Shown piece by piece: positions 49,961-62,486 of a stretch of 64,000 nt of DNA. How positions within the stretch are numbered: the stretch's first letter is position 1; the number at the start of each line of letters is the position of its first letter. The DNA is from Apostichopus japonicus (taxonomy: Eukaryota > Echinodermata > Holothuroidea > Aspidochirotida > Stichopodidae), in NCBI RefSeq assembly GCF_037975245.1, contig NC_092564.1, positions 15,912,984 to 15,976,983 on the forward strand, in the 5' to 3' direction. The notes beneath the pieces were generated by a model. The model was not told where the DNA came from. It was given only the letters and a program-made list of their open reading frames with translations, and did no database searches. A program made the translations under genes and the position numbers.

Positions 49961-50192
49961 CATGCAGAAAGTTACATCTATATTCTACACAGTCTAGCGA
50001 CGTACGTGGGGACTACTATGATGGGATATCACCGTCTGGAATATAAGTCAGAGCAATTTGTCGGCATGGTAATATAGCCTACGGTATTATTAAACAAGAA
50101 AGAGAACTTGTATTCCATATGAAGGACTTTGGTAAAGCAGTAGTAACCTTCAAATTCAATGTAATAGAGTGTTGAGTATTTGGGTCATTTAA

Positions 50193-50771
50193 AGGATTAG
50201 TTCAGGTGTCACAAATGTTTATCTTATATGAAAGAGGACAATAAAAGAAACCCAATAGTGAAGAAATTATTCAAATATCTTTTATCCGTTTAGGAGATAT
50301 TCAATTTTAAAGTTCTATCTGATTGTGTAGAAACTGCTGAAATAAGACTAGCTGTGACGTCATATCCTCACGTTCCTGAAAAGCCTTTGTTATTTGATTA
50401 AAATATTTTGTAAGATTTTATGACTTACAACCAAAAGAAAGGGCCTACGTCAGGAGATCTCATATGTGTCAAGGGAAGTATTTGAGATTTAACATCTGAA
50501 GAATGTTTGATTATATTTTTTTAGATTTGTGATAAAAAATGTAATTATTTTTTAATGAAATATATTGACACATGTTAAGGAAGTGAGGATGTGACATCAC
50601 AGCCTCACAGTTAGTCTTTCTACACCAGTCATTTGCAAAGAAATTGTGAAATCTTCAAAGTGTGATATCTCCTTAACAGAGAATGCTATCATGGTAGTTT
50701 CTTCACTATTCTGTTTGTCTTTTTAATCTCTTTCATACAAGATAGACATGTCAGACACCTGAACCAATCCT
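50193..50771. mobile_element. TTAA-flanked fold-back MITE, 579 bp
   Basis: It begins AGGATTAGTTCAGGTGTC after TTAA (50189-50192) and ends GACACCTGAACCAATCCT before TTAA (50772-50775). The inverted similarity runs inward through most of the element: CTTATATGAAAGAG pairs with the complement of CTCTTTCATACAAG, and CTGTGACGTCATATCCTCAC with GTGAGGATGTGACATCACAG. The whole can fold on itself around position 50480. It has no coding capacity. The TTAA target suggests piggyBac-type mobilisation. Confidence 0.85.
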
Positions 50772-50775
50772 TTAA

Positions 50776-52878
50776 GTGTATTCTGTCAATCTTCCGTAGT
50801 GATTCCATTTTACGTTTTGTTTTTAAATTATCTATTGACTCGAGTTGACTTGACTAATTTGAACACTTGACTTAATTGACCTCAATTTCTTTATTAAGAA
50901 ACATTGTTTGGCTTGACTTTACGTACGTGACTTGAGATTCGACTCAGAAGTTAGTCGTTGCAGAGTTATGTGTTGTTCTAATGAACTAATAGAATGAGTG
51001 ACGGGTATGAATATTTTTCTTATTATTGTTATTGCGATTGAAAGATTGAAGTTTTATTCAAGCAACAATTAAGGGGTAAGTTGTACACATGTTAGACTCT
51101 TCATCTACAATACGTTATAAGAAATATCCTTATGTTATAATATCACGTCATATGAACGAGAAATATTGCAATATAAATGATGAGCTCTTCATTGTGATAA
51201 TCGTATCACGTTGGAAATTTGTTTGCATATCCTCATCATTCAGCTCTAAACGATTAATAAACGTCGAGGTTTGAAATAGTGTTTCGATGGGTGCACTTCA
51301 GATCAATAAAACAGGCTATGCACTTTAACTAGCAGATATAGCCTACTTCAAACAATTATAGCGAAAATGATAATTGTAAATGTGTGGTTCAAATATATAA
51401 GGACATGTAAAGAACGTTAACCCTGTGATATCTCCCAAACGGAAAACGATTTTTATTAGCTGTTTTTTGTTAAGGTTGTTCATTACAAGTCTCACTATCA
51501 CACAGACCAATGATGATAATTGGGTATAATTCTCCAGAAATAAGTGCCTGATTTCGCAAAATGTGATTCTTATCATTGACACTCTACCCAATTTGTTCCT
51601 TCAAATTTAGGAAAAAATGATCATATAATGTGTTACTATGCGTCATGTTCGAGCAAGCTGTATTCCTTCGTGCAAATTTCAGATGATATCTTAGAGTGTC
51701 TCAATATTGACATTAAATTTCAAGTTAATACCTACTATACATACGAGAAAGGTCGGCGACTCAGATATGTCCTAAAGACAAATTTCCAAAAAAGTTATCG
51801 TAGTTATATGGCAAAATTCACAAATTCCACACTCACTATCCCCTCTCAAACCTACAAGGACGGGACACAGACTCCAAAACCACTGCAGTGGTAGTCCAGG
51901 ATGTCTGCTTTGGTAATTATATTTAAAAAAAAAAACTCATATCATACCCTCTTTAAAGTAACAGTGAAGACAGTATAGGTCACCCCTTAAATGTGACCAA
52001 TTAGTGTTAGTATATAAGGGGGAAAACCCAATTTTTAAGAGGCTTAATCAAAATCATATTAACAAATGAAGAAAGAAATGCCAACAAGATGTCTTATTTT
52101 AGTTTGGACTCTGCTCTATTTACTAATAAAACAAAATCACGGGAAGTTCTGTCTCAATGTAAATAAAAAAGCGAGTTTTTCAGATCATGAAAATACAAAA
52201 TCTTCTCATACCCATTAAACAAGATTCAAAGAAAACAATTTTTACAGAGGATATAGAATACTAGTATAACATGTTAATAATTAAGACGTGGGCGCATGCG
52301 TGACTCTACAGGGCAAGAGCGCTTTCACTTAAGATGTTTTCGATGAAAGAAAAGCGTATTACAAAGAGACGTCAGCTACCCAAACATTACCGGGGAATGT
52401 ATACATTCAATATCTATTACCATTATAAACATTTCTTAATTAAAATGGGGGAGGGGGTATTAAAAAGGACCCCTTGTACAAAATAAAAATATATAGCGAT
52501 GGCTCTTTGGATGCAGGCCCAAAGTTACCTCAATGATGAATAAACCATGGACACTCATGTAGATAATACTTCCTGATGTGTTATCTATAAAAGTATATGA
52601 ACTGTTCTTCTAGCCCCACCCACAAGCTTTCCTTGGGGATGAAAGTAAGTATTTTTTGCATATTTAATGGAGCGATGCTATGTTTTTCAAAGAACTCCAT
52701 GATCATGAGAAACAACTCGTAACCCATATCTAACCTTCGAGTCACTGATGAAATACATCTCTTACGCCTATAGTGCATGACATTTTGACCTCAGAAAATT
52801 ATTTCTTGTTACGACGTTATAAGAAGAGAAATATATCCAATTGGTTATATCCCCCTCCCTACGATTCTAATCTCGATT
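50776..52878. other. Intergenic stretch between the fold-back MITE and the MS4A-like gene
   Basis: No supported gene. The 3' UTR of the MS4A-like gene should start at its left-running end (below 52879). Short frames show no family match. Confidence 0.4.
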
Positions 52879-55800
52879 TCACTCATTTAGAACACTGCAT
52901 TTTTCAGGTGAAATTTCTCTATCCGTCGATTGACCGTCTGGGTTTTCATTGTCCAGGTTTTCTGGAGATTCTGAGATTATTGGCAATTGAATAGTGATCG
53001 GGTTTTCTCCTTGGGCCACGTTTGGATTGTAAACGACCTGTGTAATGGGTATTATATGAGAAGATACATTTGTTTGTGGTCTTACTCCTATACTGAACTG
53101 TGCTCGTACTCATCCTCATGGATTTATTCTCGATGAATTTCGGTAAATAAATTCTAGATACTTGTGCAAGGTTAAGTACTCCTACTTGTGCTTATAGGCC
53201 TATATTGTGATTATATTTGTGCTGATATATAGGCCTATATAACCTTTTATATAGCATATAAATGTAGCCTATATATAGCCTATATGTAGCCTATATACAG
53301 GCTATATATATAGCCGAATATAGCCTGTACATATATATGCTATATATATATGCTATATATATGGGGCTAATATATAGGCTATATATATATATGCTATATA
53401 TATATAGGCTAATATATAGGCTATATATAGGCTATATACTTAATATATAGCACGTGTTCTCATGATAAGGGGAACTCAACTTGTGCTCGGTGTATCTATC
53501 CTGCATGGGATACTCCAGAAATAATATAGTATTGTAAGAAGAACAAGACTTTCAATAATGAAATTATATGAAGAGAGCAATTATCACAGACATCATTATT
53601 AATTTATGGATAAAATTAAACCGTCCCGCCTTAGAAAATTGTATATACATATATAAAAGCGTTGGCCTTGTCGTATTATGTTTAGAGTGCGCAAACATTT
53701 GAATCAAACATAACTCAATATTCGGTTACTTGAAAAATTATCTTCAAATTTGTCCCTACCGCATGTATAGGGCCTACATACTAGTATACATAAAGTCATG
53801 TGTCCATTCAGGAAGCGTTTCTCACAGCATACTAGACCATAGTTAACATACAGTACTCCATGAAAGGTGTAACTTATATTATCAATCAGTTGAAGGCACT
53901 CCTTATTCAACTGGTTTTATACAGTGATGTGTAACATGAATTAAGGGTCCTCCATTGTTAGCAATGATTTACATTAGTATGATTTAGTTTATTGATATAA
54001 ATATATCAATATCATTGCAGACATACACAGATTTGGTCATTAATCTATAAACCACTTACCACTTGGTGAAGGTCTTGAGCATCGAGGATAGGCCTACAAC
54101 AAATTAGATCACAGGAGAGGCGTGCTCCGATGAGGCAAGAGATCATTTGCAGGGCGAGAATAATACATAGCAAGGGATACAGAGCAGATGAGTAATGGTC
54201 ATTAACATGAACCAGCTGCACGGAGGAAGTAAAAGTAGATCACTTTAGACATTGGAGAAATATTAAACAGACATGCTCAAAGACACCTGCAGCAGTGGCG
54301 GAGCGTCCATACAGTCAGGGGCGGATCCCCCCCCCCCCCTGACGGACTCAAATGGACTCAAATGGACTGCTGGCGCCCTTTTCAGCTTTTTACCACTTTT
54401 TAGTTATTCGCGATTATTGACTTTTTTTTATTGCGCTCTCAAATACCTATTGACATTTGTCACATTTTGTTGGCGATGACACCTTTTTATGCTTCATTTA
54501 TCTTCAAATTAGCAAGGCCGCACGGAAAGGGCCATTTCCGGCGATCTAGGGAGTATCTTTACTCAAAAATTTCTGTACGCTCCGCGCCAACCTTTGGTGG
54601 CACTCCGCTTAGATAGCGTCGAAAGCGCCCCTATACAGACCATTCTCGCCCCCCTGACCAATACCCCTAGCTCCGCCACTGACCTGCAGATGTTGGATTA
54701 TATAGACTTCAATAAAAACTTCAAAAGTATGCTTGTTAAAATTCTTTGTGAAATTCATGTTTATGCCTATATTTCAGTCCGATCTTTCTCGGTAAAACTT
54801 AGTTTAATTTCACGGTTGTTGTTTACTTTTTTACCCCTGTGTGTTATATTAAGTGTCCTTATGCCATTGACGTTCTATTTTAGAGCATTTTCCACTTAAA
54901 AAGCGCTTGTCTGGTTGCAATCTTGTTATACTTTCTGGCAATGGAGCAACTCAGCTTACGACACCTTCATTCACAGAACTATAACTTGGAAGTCCAATGA
55001 CCAGTGGCGTAGGAAGGTACTTTTGAGTGGGGGGCTGAAGACTGATGGCCGGCCTGGGGGAGGGGTCTAAGGGGAGGGGTGTCCCCCTCCCCTTTGGAAT
55101 TTTTTGCATTTCCAGGTGGCCTCAGATGCAATTTGGTGCAATATAGCACACTTCAACACCCACTCCATTTTGTAAACTTAATTTTGTATTTTCACCTGGC
55201 CTTAGATGCAATTTGGTGCTCCAAATGAGATTTTTTTCTCATTTGGAAATGAAAAAGGGGTTTTCTGACTTGCGAAGCGGGGGGGGGGGCGGAATGACAC
55301 TTCCGCCCCTCCACATTTTTCACTGGTTCCTACGCCCTTGCCAATGACAAACCTCGTCCTTGTTTGACAAGTTGTGAATATAACGTTTCAAAAGAACAAG
55401 AAAAAAAAAAGTTTTGAATAGCATATACATACATACATAGTATATACATACATAGCATATACATACATAGCATATACATACATAGCATATACATACTTAG
55501 CATATACATACATAAATGATCAACCACATCATGCAAAATGCACTTGTGACGGCAGCACATATATCTGTTACCAGGAACGTCACGAACTGTTTGGAATAAA
55601 GCAGAAATATTACGAGTGATTAATCCAAAATTGATTTCAAGGAGGGCTTTAGTATTGGAGGAATTTCCCGAGGGAGGGTGGTACCAGGTCTGGGGCAGCC
55701 CCGCTCTAGCTGAAATTAATTTCTTCTCCATCATAGTCTCCTGTCGGTTGGGGCGGGGGGGGGGGAGCTCGTGTCCTCTCCTGCTTATACCTGATGAAAG

Positions 55801-57292
55801 TATATTGTCTATATGCGCCTACTCGATATTGTGTCGGTTTGATGCACATATTCTTTTACAAACACCCCCCTGCCTGTCCCCAAGCAGCTCGAACGGGAAC
55901 ACATCCCCACACAATAATTCAATCACATGTTGAACATGTAATATGAACTGACAATCATGACGTCAGCTGGGTCCAAGCCTGGGGAGAGGAGGGATGAAGG
56001 TGCAAGTAATACAGCCCGGGTCCGAAATTAATTAGAGGGTCCCGGGAAACGATCCTGTCAAAGGTGGGATAAAGAAAACGTGTATTCTCAGTTTCATGAT
56101 ACGGTATACTTAAGTAAACATGAAGAGGGCAACAATGGACCCGGTGACACAATAGTGTCCCCGCCTTTGACGCTTGTGATTGGTTCTGCACAACTTCAAG
56201 AATGCTTACACGATATGCTTATACGATACATAGCCATTGAATGCAAATTTCACCAGGATGCTTATACGATACATAGTCAACTCATTGAATGCAAATTTCA
56301 CCAGGATGCTTATACGAATGTGTTTATCTTTCGTCCTGCCCACAGCCTACCTCTGGACAATCCTTGTAATGTGCAGTTACTAACCTTCCATTTGTCTTCC
56401 CGGCTGTGAATACCAAATAATCCAGTAACGAGAGCTAACTTTCAAGAGATAAATGAATACGAGAGAACTGTTGATTGTTGATAATCCCTGTCAGTGAAAA
56501 CTCATGCACTTTAAGTATGTTATGTTGTTTTTCCCACTTTATTCGGTGGTACATACAGAGGAATAATATATAAATAATTCCAAAGCCTTTCATGAAACAT
56601 TTACAGAGACACAAAAATGTCAAGAAAAACTAGTCGCGATCATTTGTTAATTAGTCTAAATTGAAAATTAAACGACCATATATTCAATGACAAATACAAA
56701 TATTATGAATACAACTGTATCCAGCTACCAATATGATATAAGGACATAAGGAATATCATTGTCAATCAGATGTTACTGCAATGGATGCAAATTAAAAAAA
56801 AATCATTTAGATCAAAATGTCCAAATATGAACAGATTTCGAGGGAACAGTGACGTCAGAGGCAGGTCGGGTCCCGGAAAAAACCCCATCTATCACCAGGC
56901 CCCCAAATATTTTTAATTCCATGTTTTTCTGCCCCACCCCCTCATAATTGCCCCCGGGCACCGTTGAGTATCCCCTGTACGCCCCCCCCCCCCATCGTCA
57001 GTCTCCTGTGAGAAACATGGGAACATTAATATTATAATTATGAAAATAGCCTCACCACGCCGTTCCATGCGTCCCAGCCTATATCAGGAAGCTCCGCGTC
57101 ACCATTTTGAACATTTCCACATTTGTAGTGCGTGCGACTGTGTCCTGCTGCCAAAGATCTTCCAAAGAGAATTTGTATAGAACCGAATATCATTATTAAA
57201 ATTCCGATTACTTCTAGGCGTTTGAAAATTCTCGCTGACTCATGGTCGGTCATGACATTATGATCATTAGTTGAATCGCTGTTGTCAGCCAT
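52879..57292 (-). CDS. MS4A/CD20-like four-span membrane protein (one exon not located)
   Basis: Four phase-0 exons were found on the minus strand: 57056-57292 (79 codons from ATG), 56385-56438 (18 codons), 54060-54215 (52 codons) and 52879-53097 (72 codons plus stop), all with GT..AG borders. Exon 1 holds TM1 (VIGILIMIFGSIQILFG, residues about 28-44) and ends at WDAWNGV. The 54-nt exon, LALVTGLFGIHSREDKWK, matches the short TM2 exon of MS4A genes (W/G..FIISG.L.I). The 52-codon exon carries TM4, ALYPLLCIILALQMISCLIG, then an SC..C motif typical of the family. The C-terminal tail begins near VVYNPN and is hydrophilic. An exon for TM3 is expected between 54216 and 56384 but I did not find it. 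MS4A proteins act as membrane-channel or receptor-associated subunits; the role here is unknown. Confidence 0.7.
53225..53455. repeat. TATATAGGC-type AT-rich minisatellite
   Basis: Irregular units of GGCTATATATA and GCCTATATA on both strands make imperfect self-complementary stretches. It lies in the last intron of the MS4A-like gene. Confidence 0.85.
54293..54681 (+). mobile_element. hAT-type MITE, 389 bp, 8-bp target duplication
   Basis: The ends CAGTGGCGGAGC and GCTCCGCCACTG are perfect 12-bp inverted repeats. ACCTGCAG flanks both sides (54285-54292 and 54682-54689). The interior includes a duplicated TCAAATGGACTC and a poly-C run but no transposase frame. It sits in the intron upstream (minus strand) of the MS4A-like TM4 exon. 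Confidence 0.93.
55002..55340 (+). mobile_element. hAT-type MITE, 339 bp, 8-bp target duplication
   Basis: The ends CAGTGGCGTAGGAA and TTCCTACGCCCTTG are inverted repeats. CCAATGAC is duplicated at 54994-55001 and 55341-55348. It is the same family as 32817-33195 in opposite orientation; the interior includes AGATGCAATTTGGTGC twice. It is located in an intron of the MS4A-like gene. Confidence 0.93.
55421..55515. repeat. 15-bp minisatellite (CATAGCATATACATA)n
   Basis: About six units with single-base changes (CATAGTATATACATA, CTTAGCATATACATA). Confidence 0.9.
56217..56318. repeat. Tandem duplication, units of 43 and 48 bp
   Basis: GCTTATACGATACATAG begins at 56217 and 56260, and a partial third copy begins at 56308; each unit ends ATTTCACCAGGAT. 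It lies in an MS4A-like intron beside the 54-nt exon. Confidence 0.9.
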
Positions 57293-57763
57293 TTTACCGA
57301 GTTCATAAATTCTATAGTAGCCAAACCAGTAAGTAAGCGGTTTCTTTAAAGCTGCAGCTGAGGCGCTGAAATTTTCAAAAAGCTCGTAGTAGTATAAGTT
57401 TACTTTACTCGTTCGGGAAGGAAAATAAGGTTATCTGAAAGGATTACTCTGTTTCTTCAAGTCCAGGATAACTGCATCACAATCGAAAACACTATGAAAC
57501 ATATCATCTGTTAATAATAAAAGACGTTTCATTCACTGTTCCACAACATAAAATAGTATTTTGAAATGAAAACAAAAACAAAAAAAATGTCACTCTCACT
57601 GCTATCTGTGCTTCTCAAACAATTTGTTACTTATAAAGTGTATGTTTCTTCTGCAGCATTTTGTAAGTAGAGCTGCTACAGTCTCCTTGGTCATTTACAA
57701 ACAGGCTATATAATGAGCCGTTGTAGTGTACTTGCATTTAACGAACATTTAACCGTATATAAT

Positions 57764-57783
57764 TATATATATATATATACATA

Positions 57784-57849
<66 letters not shown>
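57764..57849. repeat. (TA)n microsatellite, about 85 bp
   Basis: Two TA runs separated by CATAAACA at 57780. Confidence 0.95.
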
Positions 57850-57852
<3 letters not shown>

Positions 57853-60800
57853 ACTCATGAAATACATATGTTAGTCAAACGTGAAGTAGTATAATTTACG
57901 ATATAGTACCCATATTAGGATGCTCTTTCGGTCTCCGTTAATTGAATCAATTCGAAAGGGAAACCTACACGCAAACTTAACTTCCTGCAAAATTGATAAA
58001 CTGTCCAAGTGAATTATAGGCTAGTCGTCAATCATTAAATAACCATAAGGAAAATACTCGACTCATTTGACGCCTGATATACCCTAGTTTGAACCGTAAC
58101 AATTTTAAGGTTTCTACGTACCTGTACGGATTCTGGATACACGGTGCCTCTTTGAACTGTTTTTTAGCACATCACTCTACAAACTGTACACTAGACAAAA
58201 TTATTCATACATCATGTCAATTACGAAATTCCTGTCACTCGTACCAGAAATCACTTTTTTTCCTTTCACGTTAAATAAAAATCAATAAACATGTAATAAG
58301 CTACATCAACAATTTTCTTCATGCTACTTTTCTCTTTTGAATGTAACGTCTTAAACATTTCTCTAACTAGCAATTATCATTACTTCCAAATCAAAAGTGC
58401 TTCATGGATGGTTACGTTTAACTAATTACTGATATACTGTCGGATAACCGGATTGTACCGCCGGTAGCTTCGGGTAGTGCGTACGGTTAGCGGATCTTGA
58501 CCATGGAGTTTCCATGGAGTCACCGCCTAAATGCGTGCATCATATTATTGAAAACCTGCGTCCTAAACTCTCATTGTTCGAGAAGGATGACGTGTAGGTC
58601 AGAAGAAGAAAACAATTTGTGAACTATTTCCATCTTCCACCTTTTTCCATCACTCGCACCCCATAATAACTTGACGAATCCCCCCCCCCCTTCCTGTTTT
58701 GTACCAGCTGCGGATGCACGCTGTTTCACACCCTCAGGTATCTACACTGCAGGTCTGGAGATGATGCTCCTGATATTTGGATGCTAGATATATTGATGAC
58801 CATGTAGTACAATAAATTCTATTACATATATATGACTTGTAAGATGACTTGTACGATGTGACATTTTTTGAAAAGACAGACAAATGAATACAACTCATAT
58901 CGAATTCTCAGAAAACACACATTTTTTTTATCATCAAGAACATTGCTTGGACAAGATACAAGGGTCAGCTTCACTCATTATGCAACTGTCAATTGTACAA
59001 ACAATAGGGTGATATATCAACACAACATTTCAACTGATTTGGAGACCAAAATGATAACATTACAAACCATACCATATAGCAAACATATATGTACCACATA
59101 TCTGTACAATATATATTGAGAGCAGGTCCCATGGGTGTGGGGTTACACACCCATCTCCCCCCCCCCCACCATTTAGTTTAATAGTTCCTTGCACAACCTT
59201 ACGTGTAGACCTACCTATAAACCTATTTTATAGCCTAAATATGTCAGCCAAATATGAGAGTTGGCTTCAACAAGCCCATGGACAACCCCAATCCTTCCTA
59301 AAATCTTGGACCAGCCTTTGCATTATATTCCACATAGGGACATGAGTTGTGTATCTTAGCAGATTCCTGACATAGTGAAATTCAAATATATAATTACGAA
59401 AACATCAAGAAGCACAAACTAGATCAATACATAAGTACGTACTTACTACACTGGTCAGATACAAAGTTCTAAAATTGGACATAATAATAATTATAATCAG
59501 GCAGTTATTTTAACAAAGCTAAATCGACCTCGAATGTGGGAGAAGCCCGCAAGGGCTTATGGATTACAAATTTCACGTCTGGTGGCTTCCAATTCAACAT
59601 TTTATCTCAAATTTGGAATCTTTTCAATTTAGAAAAATCATTTCAGTCATTTTCTCTGATAATTTCACTGGGGGACATCAAACAACTGCTCTCACCAACG
59701 CTGGTATACGCTCTCACCAACGCTGGTATACAGTTTTCATATAACACTGTAACAATGCAGCGCTGCTATACATGTTTTCACTGTTATCTAATAGTGAATA
59801 TGGCCTACATGCATAAAACAAAAGCTGTTCTAATGTGTATAATATTGAACAACCAACTGTAATTTGGCAACTCAAAAGATACAAGCATTTAAACATCATG
59901 TGATTCATTATCTAACCATGCTCCATTGAGAGCACACAGAACACTTTCAGTTCTACTCTTAGACAGACATCAAACCGAAAGTGTTCCTTCGAACCTATCT
60001 GCTTAGTGCAGTTATACGACCTTACAACCTTTTAACTTCAATAATATCAGATCTGATGCAAGGTGAGGTAACAGCCCCCCAAAAAAAACTTCACAACAAA
60101 ATGTGACAGAAGGTTGGCTTAGTTTGAAATTGGAAAACATTTTCACTCATCCATTTGAAGATTATTTCATCCCCTTCTGGAGAATATCATATTCTTCAGA
60201 AATGTTGGTGTATGGTATTCATATACTGCATCTGTCTGACCTTTTGCAACAATATCACAGGTCTGAAATCTTACTCGACAAGTTGAATGAAAAGAAATAT
60301 AAATACTTCACACAATGTGTCCAAACGTGAGAGATTACCCAACATGGGTGAATAATTTATCCCATATTTGTTTTTGCATCACAAAATGGGCAAATTGCTG
60401 TGCAAGTGCAAAGTAGCGTAGCTGTTTTTATACATAGGAACCATAGTCTTTCAAATAAGAGGCAAAGTTCACAGGCTTCAAAAGTGCTATGCAAACATTT
60501 TACACTAAATTATTTCCTGCCCAAAATATTCCACAAACAATTTCCTTGTTATTGTATATTACAGTAAATCAGATAGAAAAGAACAGTCCCCCTAAAAAAA
60601 CACAAATTATCTCTTCTAGTTTTGTGACTTTCCAATTGGACTAAAATGAAAGAAACAAATTTCTGTTCTTTCAGAATCCAGCTCTTAATATCTATTCATT
60701 AAAGAAAGGTGTCTAGGTTACCTTACTTACATTACATAACCCATAGCATGTCCATTTCCACAAGATTCAAACAAGTTTCACTGATGTGAGGTATTGTACT

Positions 60801-61799
60801 ATTAATAACAGACGATATGAATAACTCTTTTCATCCTTTCGTACCTTTTGTACCATTTAATACAAATAATAATAAGCAAGTATCATTTATAACCAGTGCC
60901 AATGCCGATTACTTCTCTACCACATTATAATGCATCTAACAGGTTTGATTCAAAATGACCAAAATTCACGTTGGGATAAAGACAGAGATGGATTGGTTCA
61001 AAACAAATGTACAACCATGATGCATTAAGCACTGGCAAGAAATTACCGGACAGGTTAAAGTAACAAAACCATGAGTCCAAAGGTTGATTCCTGAGTGTGA
61101 ACTGAACTTTAAACATCGGAACAAAGGTGAATAGGAAGTGATTATGTGTGATTGCCAAAAAAATTGTTATAAATAGGTACTTCTTTATCTTTACAAACCT
61201 AAACAATAAAAAATGAAAAGCAAAATTGAAATCAATACTACGTCTGCATACATCCAGTAATTCTCCAACTGATTGTGTAACCTTTGACTCAAAAAATTAA
61301 ATAAAAGCACCCAGCATTTGAAAATAAAAACACAAGAAGGATTTAGGTGAGAACTATTATACTAGAGAGATATTGTTGTACCAGGAGGTGACTGAAAACA
61401 AAAATGAAAAAACAATATACAGTGCCCTAATAATGAATAAGTCTTACATAATAAACAAAAAAAGATGTTCACTATTCAGTTACTGTAATCTCAAAGTAAA
61501 ATAGTGATTTGTGACAGGATTATTCTTAATTTAAATGAAGTTATTCAAAATACACAACATTGTGATAGAATTCAAGGTTGGAAAAGTTAACGTTGATAAT
61601 TATTCACCGCAGTATTATGCCTTTTTATGATGTTCCCTTCCTGAGCTTTCAGTTTTCTATTCATTTCTATCTCATTGCTCTCTCTTCAAGACATTTCTCT
61701 TACAACCATGAACCGCATAATCCATTATTCAAACCACCTGCTCTAAACTTCCTTATTGCCCGATATTTTGAGGACTACTCTCTTACTAACAAAGATTAA

Positions 61800-61946
61800 A
61801 GGATTAATTCAAGCAGAATTGTAGTCTTGATATATCATAGTCCGTGAGAGAGGAACATTCCAGTGCTAGCAAATGTTTCTATCTAGCTATTCTGGTTTTC
61901 AAGATATTCACTTTTAATATTGATGCTCTATCCCTGGAATGCTCCT
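61800..61946. mobile_element. TTAA-flanked short MITE, 147 bp
   Basis: TTAA (61796-61799) precedes AGGATTAATTC and GGAATGCTCCT precedes TTAA (61947-61950). The terminal repeat is short and imperfect (AGGA..ATTC). The interior AAGATATTCACTTTTAA resembles GAGATATTCAATTTTAA inside 50193-50771, so it may be a shortened relative. Confidence 0.6.
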
Positions 61947-62486
61947 TTAAGGCTAGAATGATGATGATGATGATGTAGATTCCTTCTGTGGATGCCTTTA
62001 TGATGGTTCAATGTTTTATAAATTCAAGTAATTCAACCAAAACATGTTCTCTTAACTTCATATACTCTAAAAGAAGATGCTTGGATGTTAGGTATGCAAC
62101 AGAAGTTGTCTTTGACAGGTTTGTAAGACATTATTAACACATCATATGGAGCAATAAAAGTCTAACATTTTTCCATTGAGTTTTGTATTGCATCCGAGGT
62201 ACAGATTATAATGGTCTGTGTAATTAGACTATACAGTCCAGCCACTTTAACTGATGCACCTTGGCTGTTTAAAGGGCCATTTCTCAAAAGCAAAGTATCA
62301 CACAAATACAACCTGGACTAATAGATGTGGTCTTTACCAGTCTACAAACTTCCTTCCAATGTCTCTTGGCTTGCCATCTGGGTGGATGCTACACCTGAAA
62401 ACACATACATAACCATCTATATATGAGAGACACAGTGCAAAAGAGAGATTAAAACTGGGGACATCTCGACTTTCCTCAAGTGATTA

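Larger units (their letters stand above)
57293..62486. other. Intergenic stretch with simple repeats
   Basis: It holds a (TA)n run, a poly-C tract near 58680, a 17-20 bp duplication CTCTCACCAACGCTGGTATA at 59690-59730 and one short MITE at 61800-61946. Short frames at 58868, 59536 and 61578 show no family match. The 3' UTR of ANKMY2 should lie at the right edge. Confidence 0.45.
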
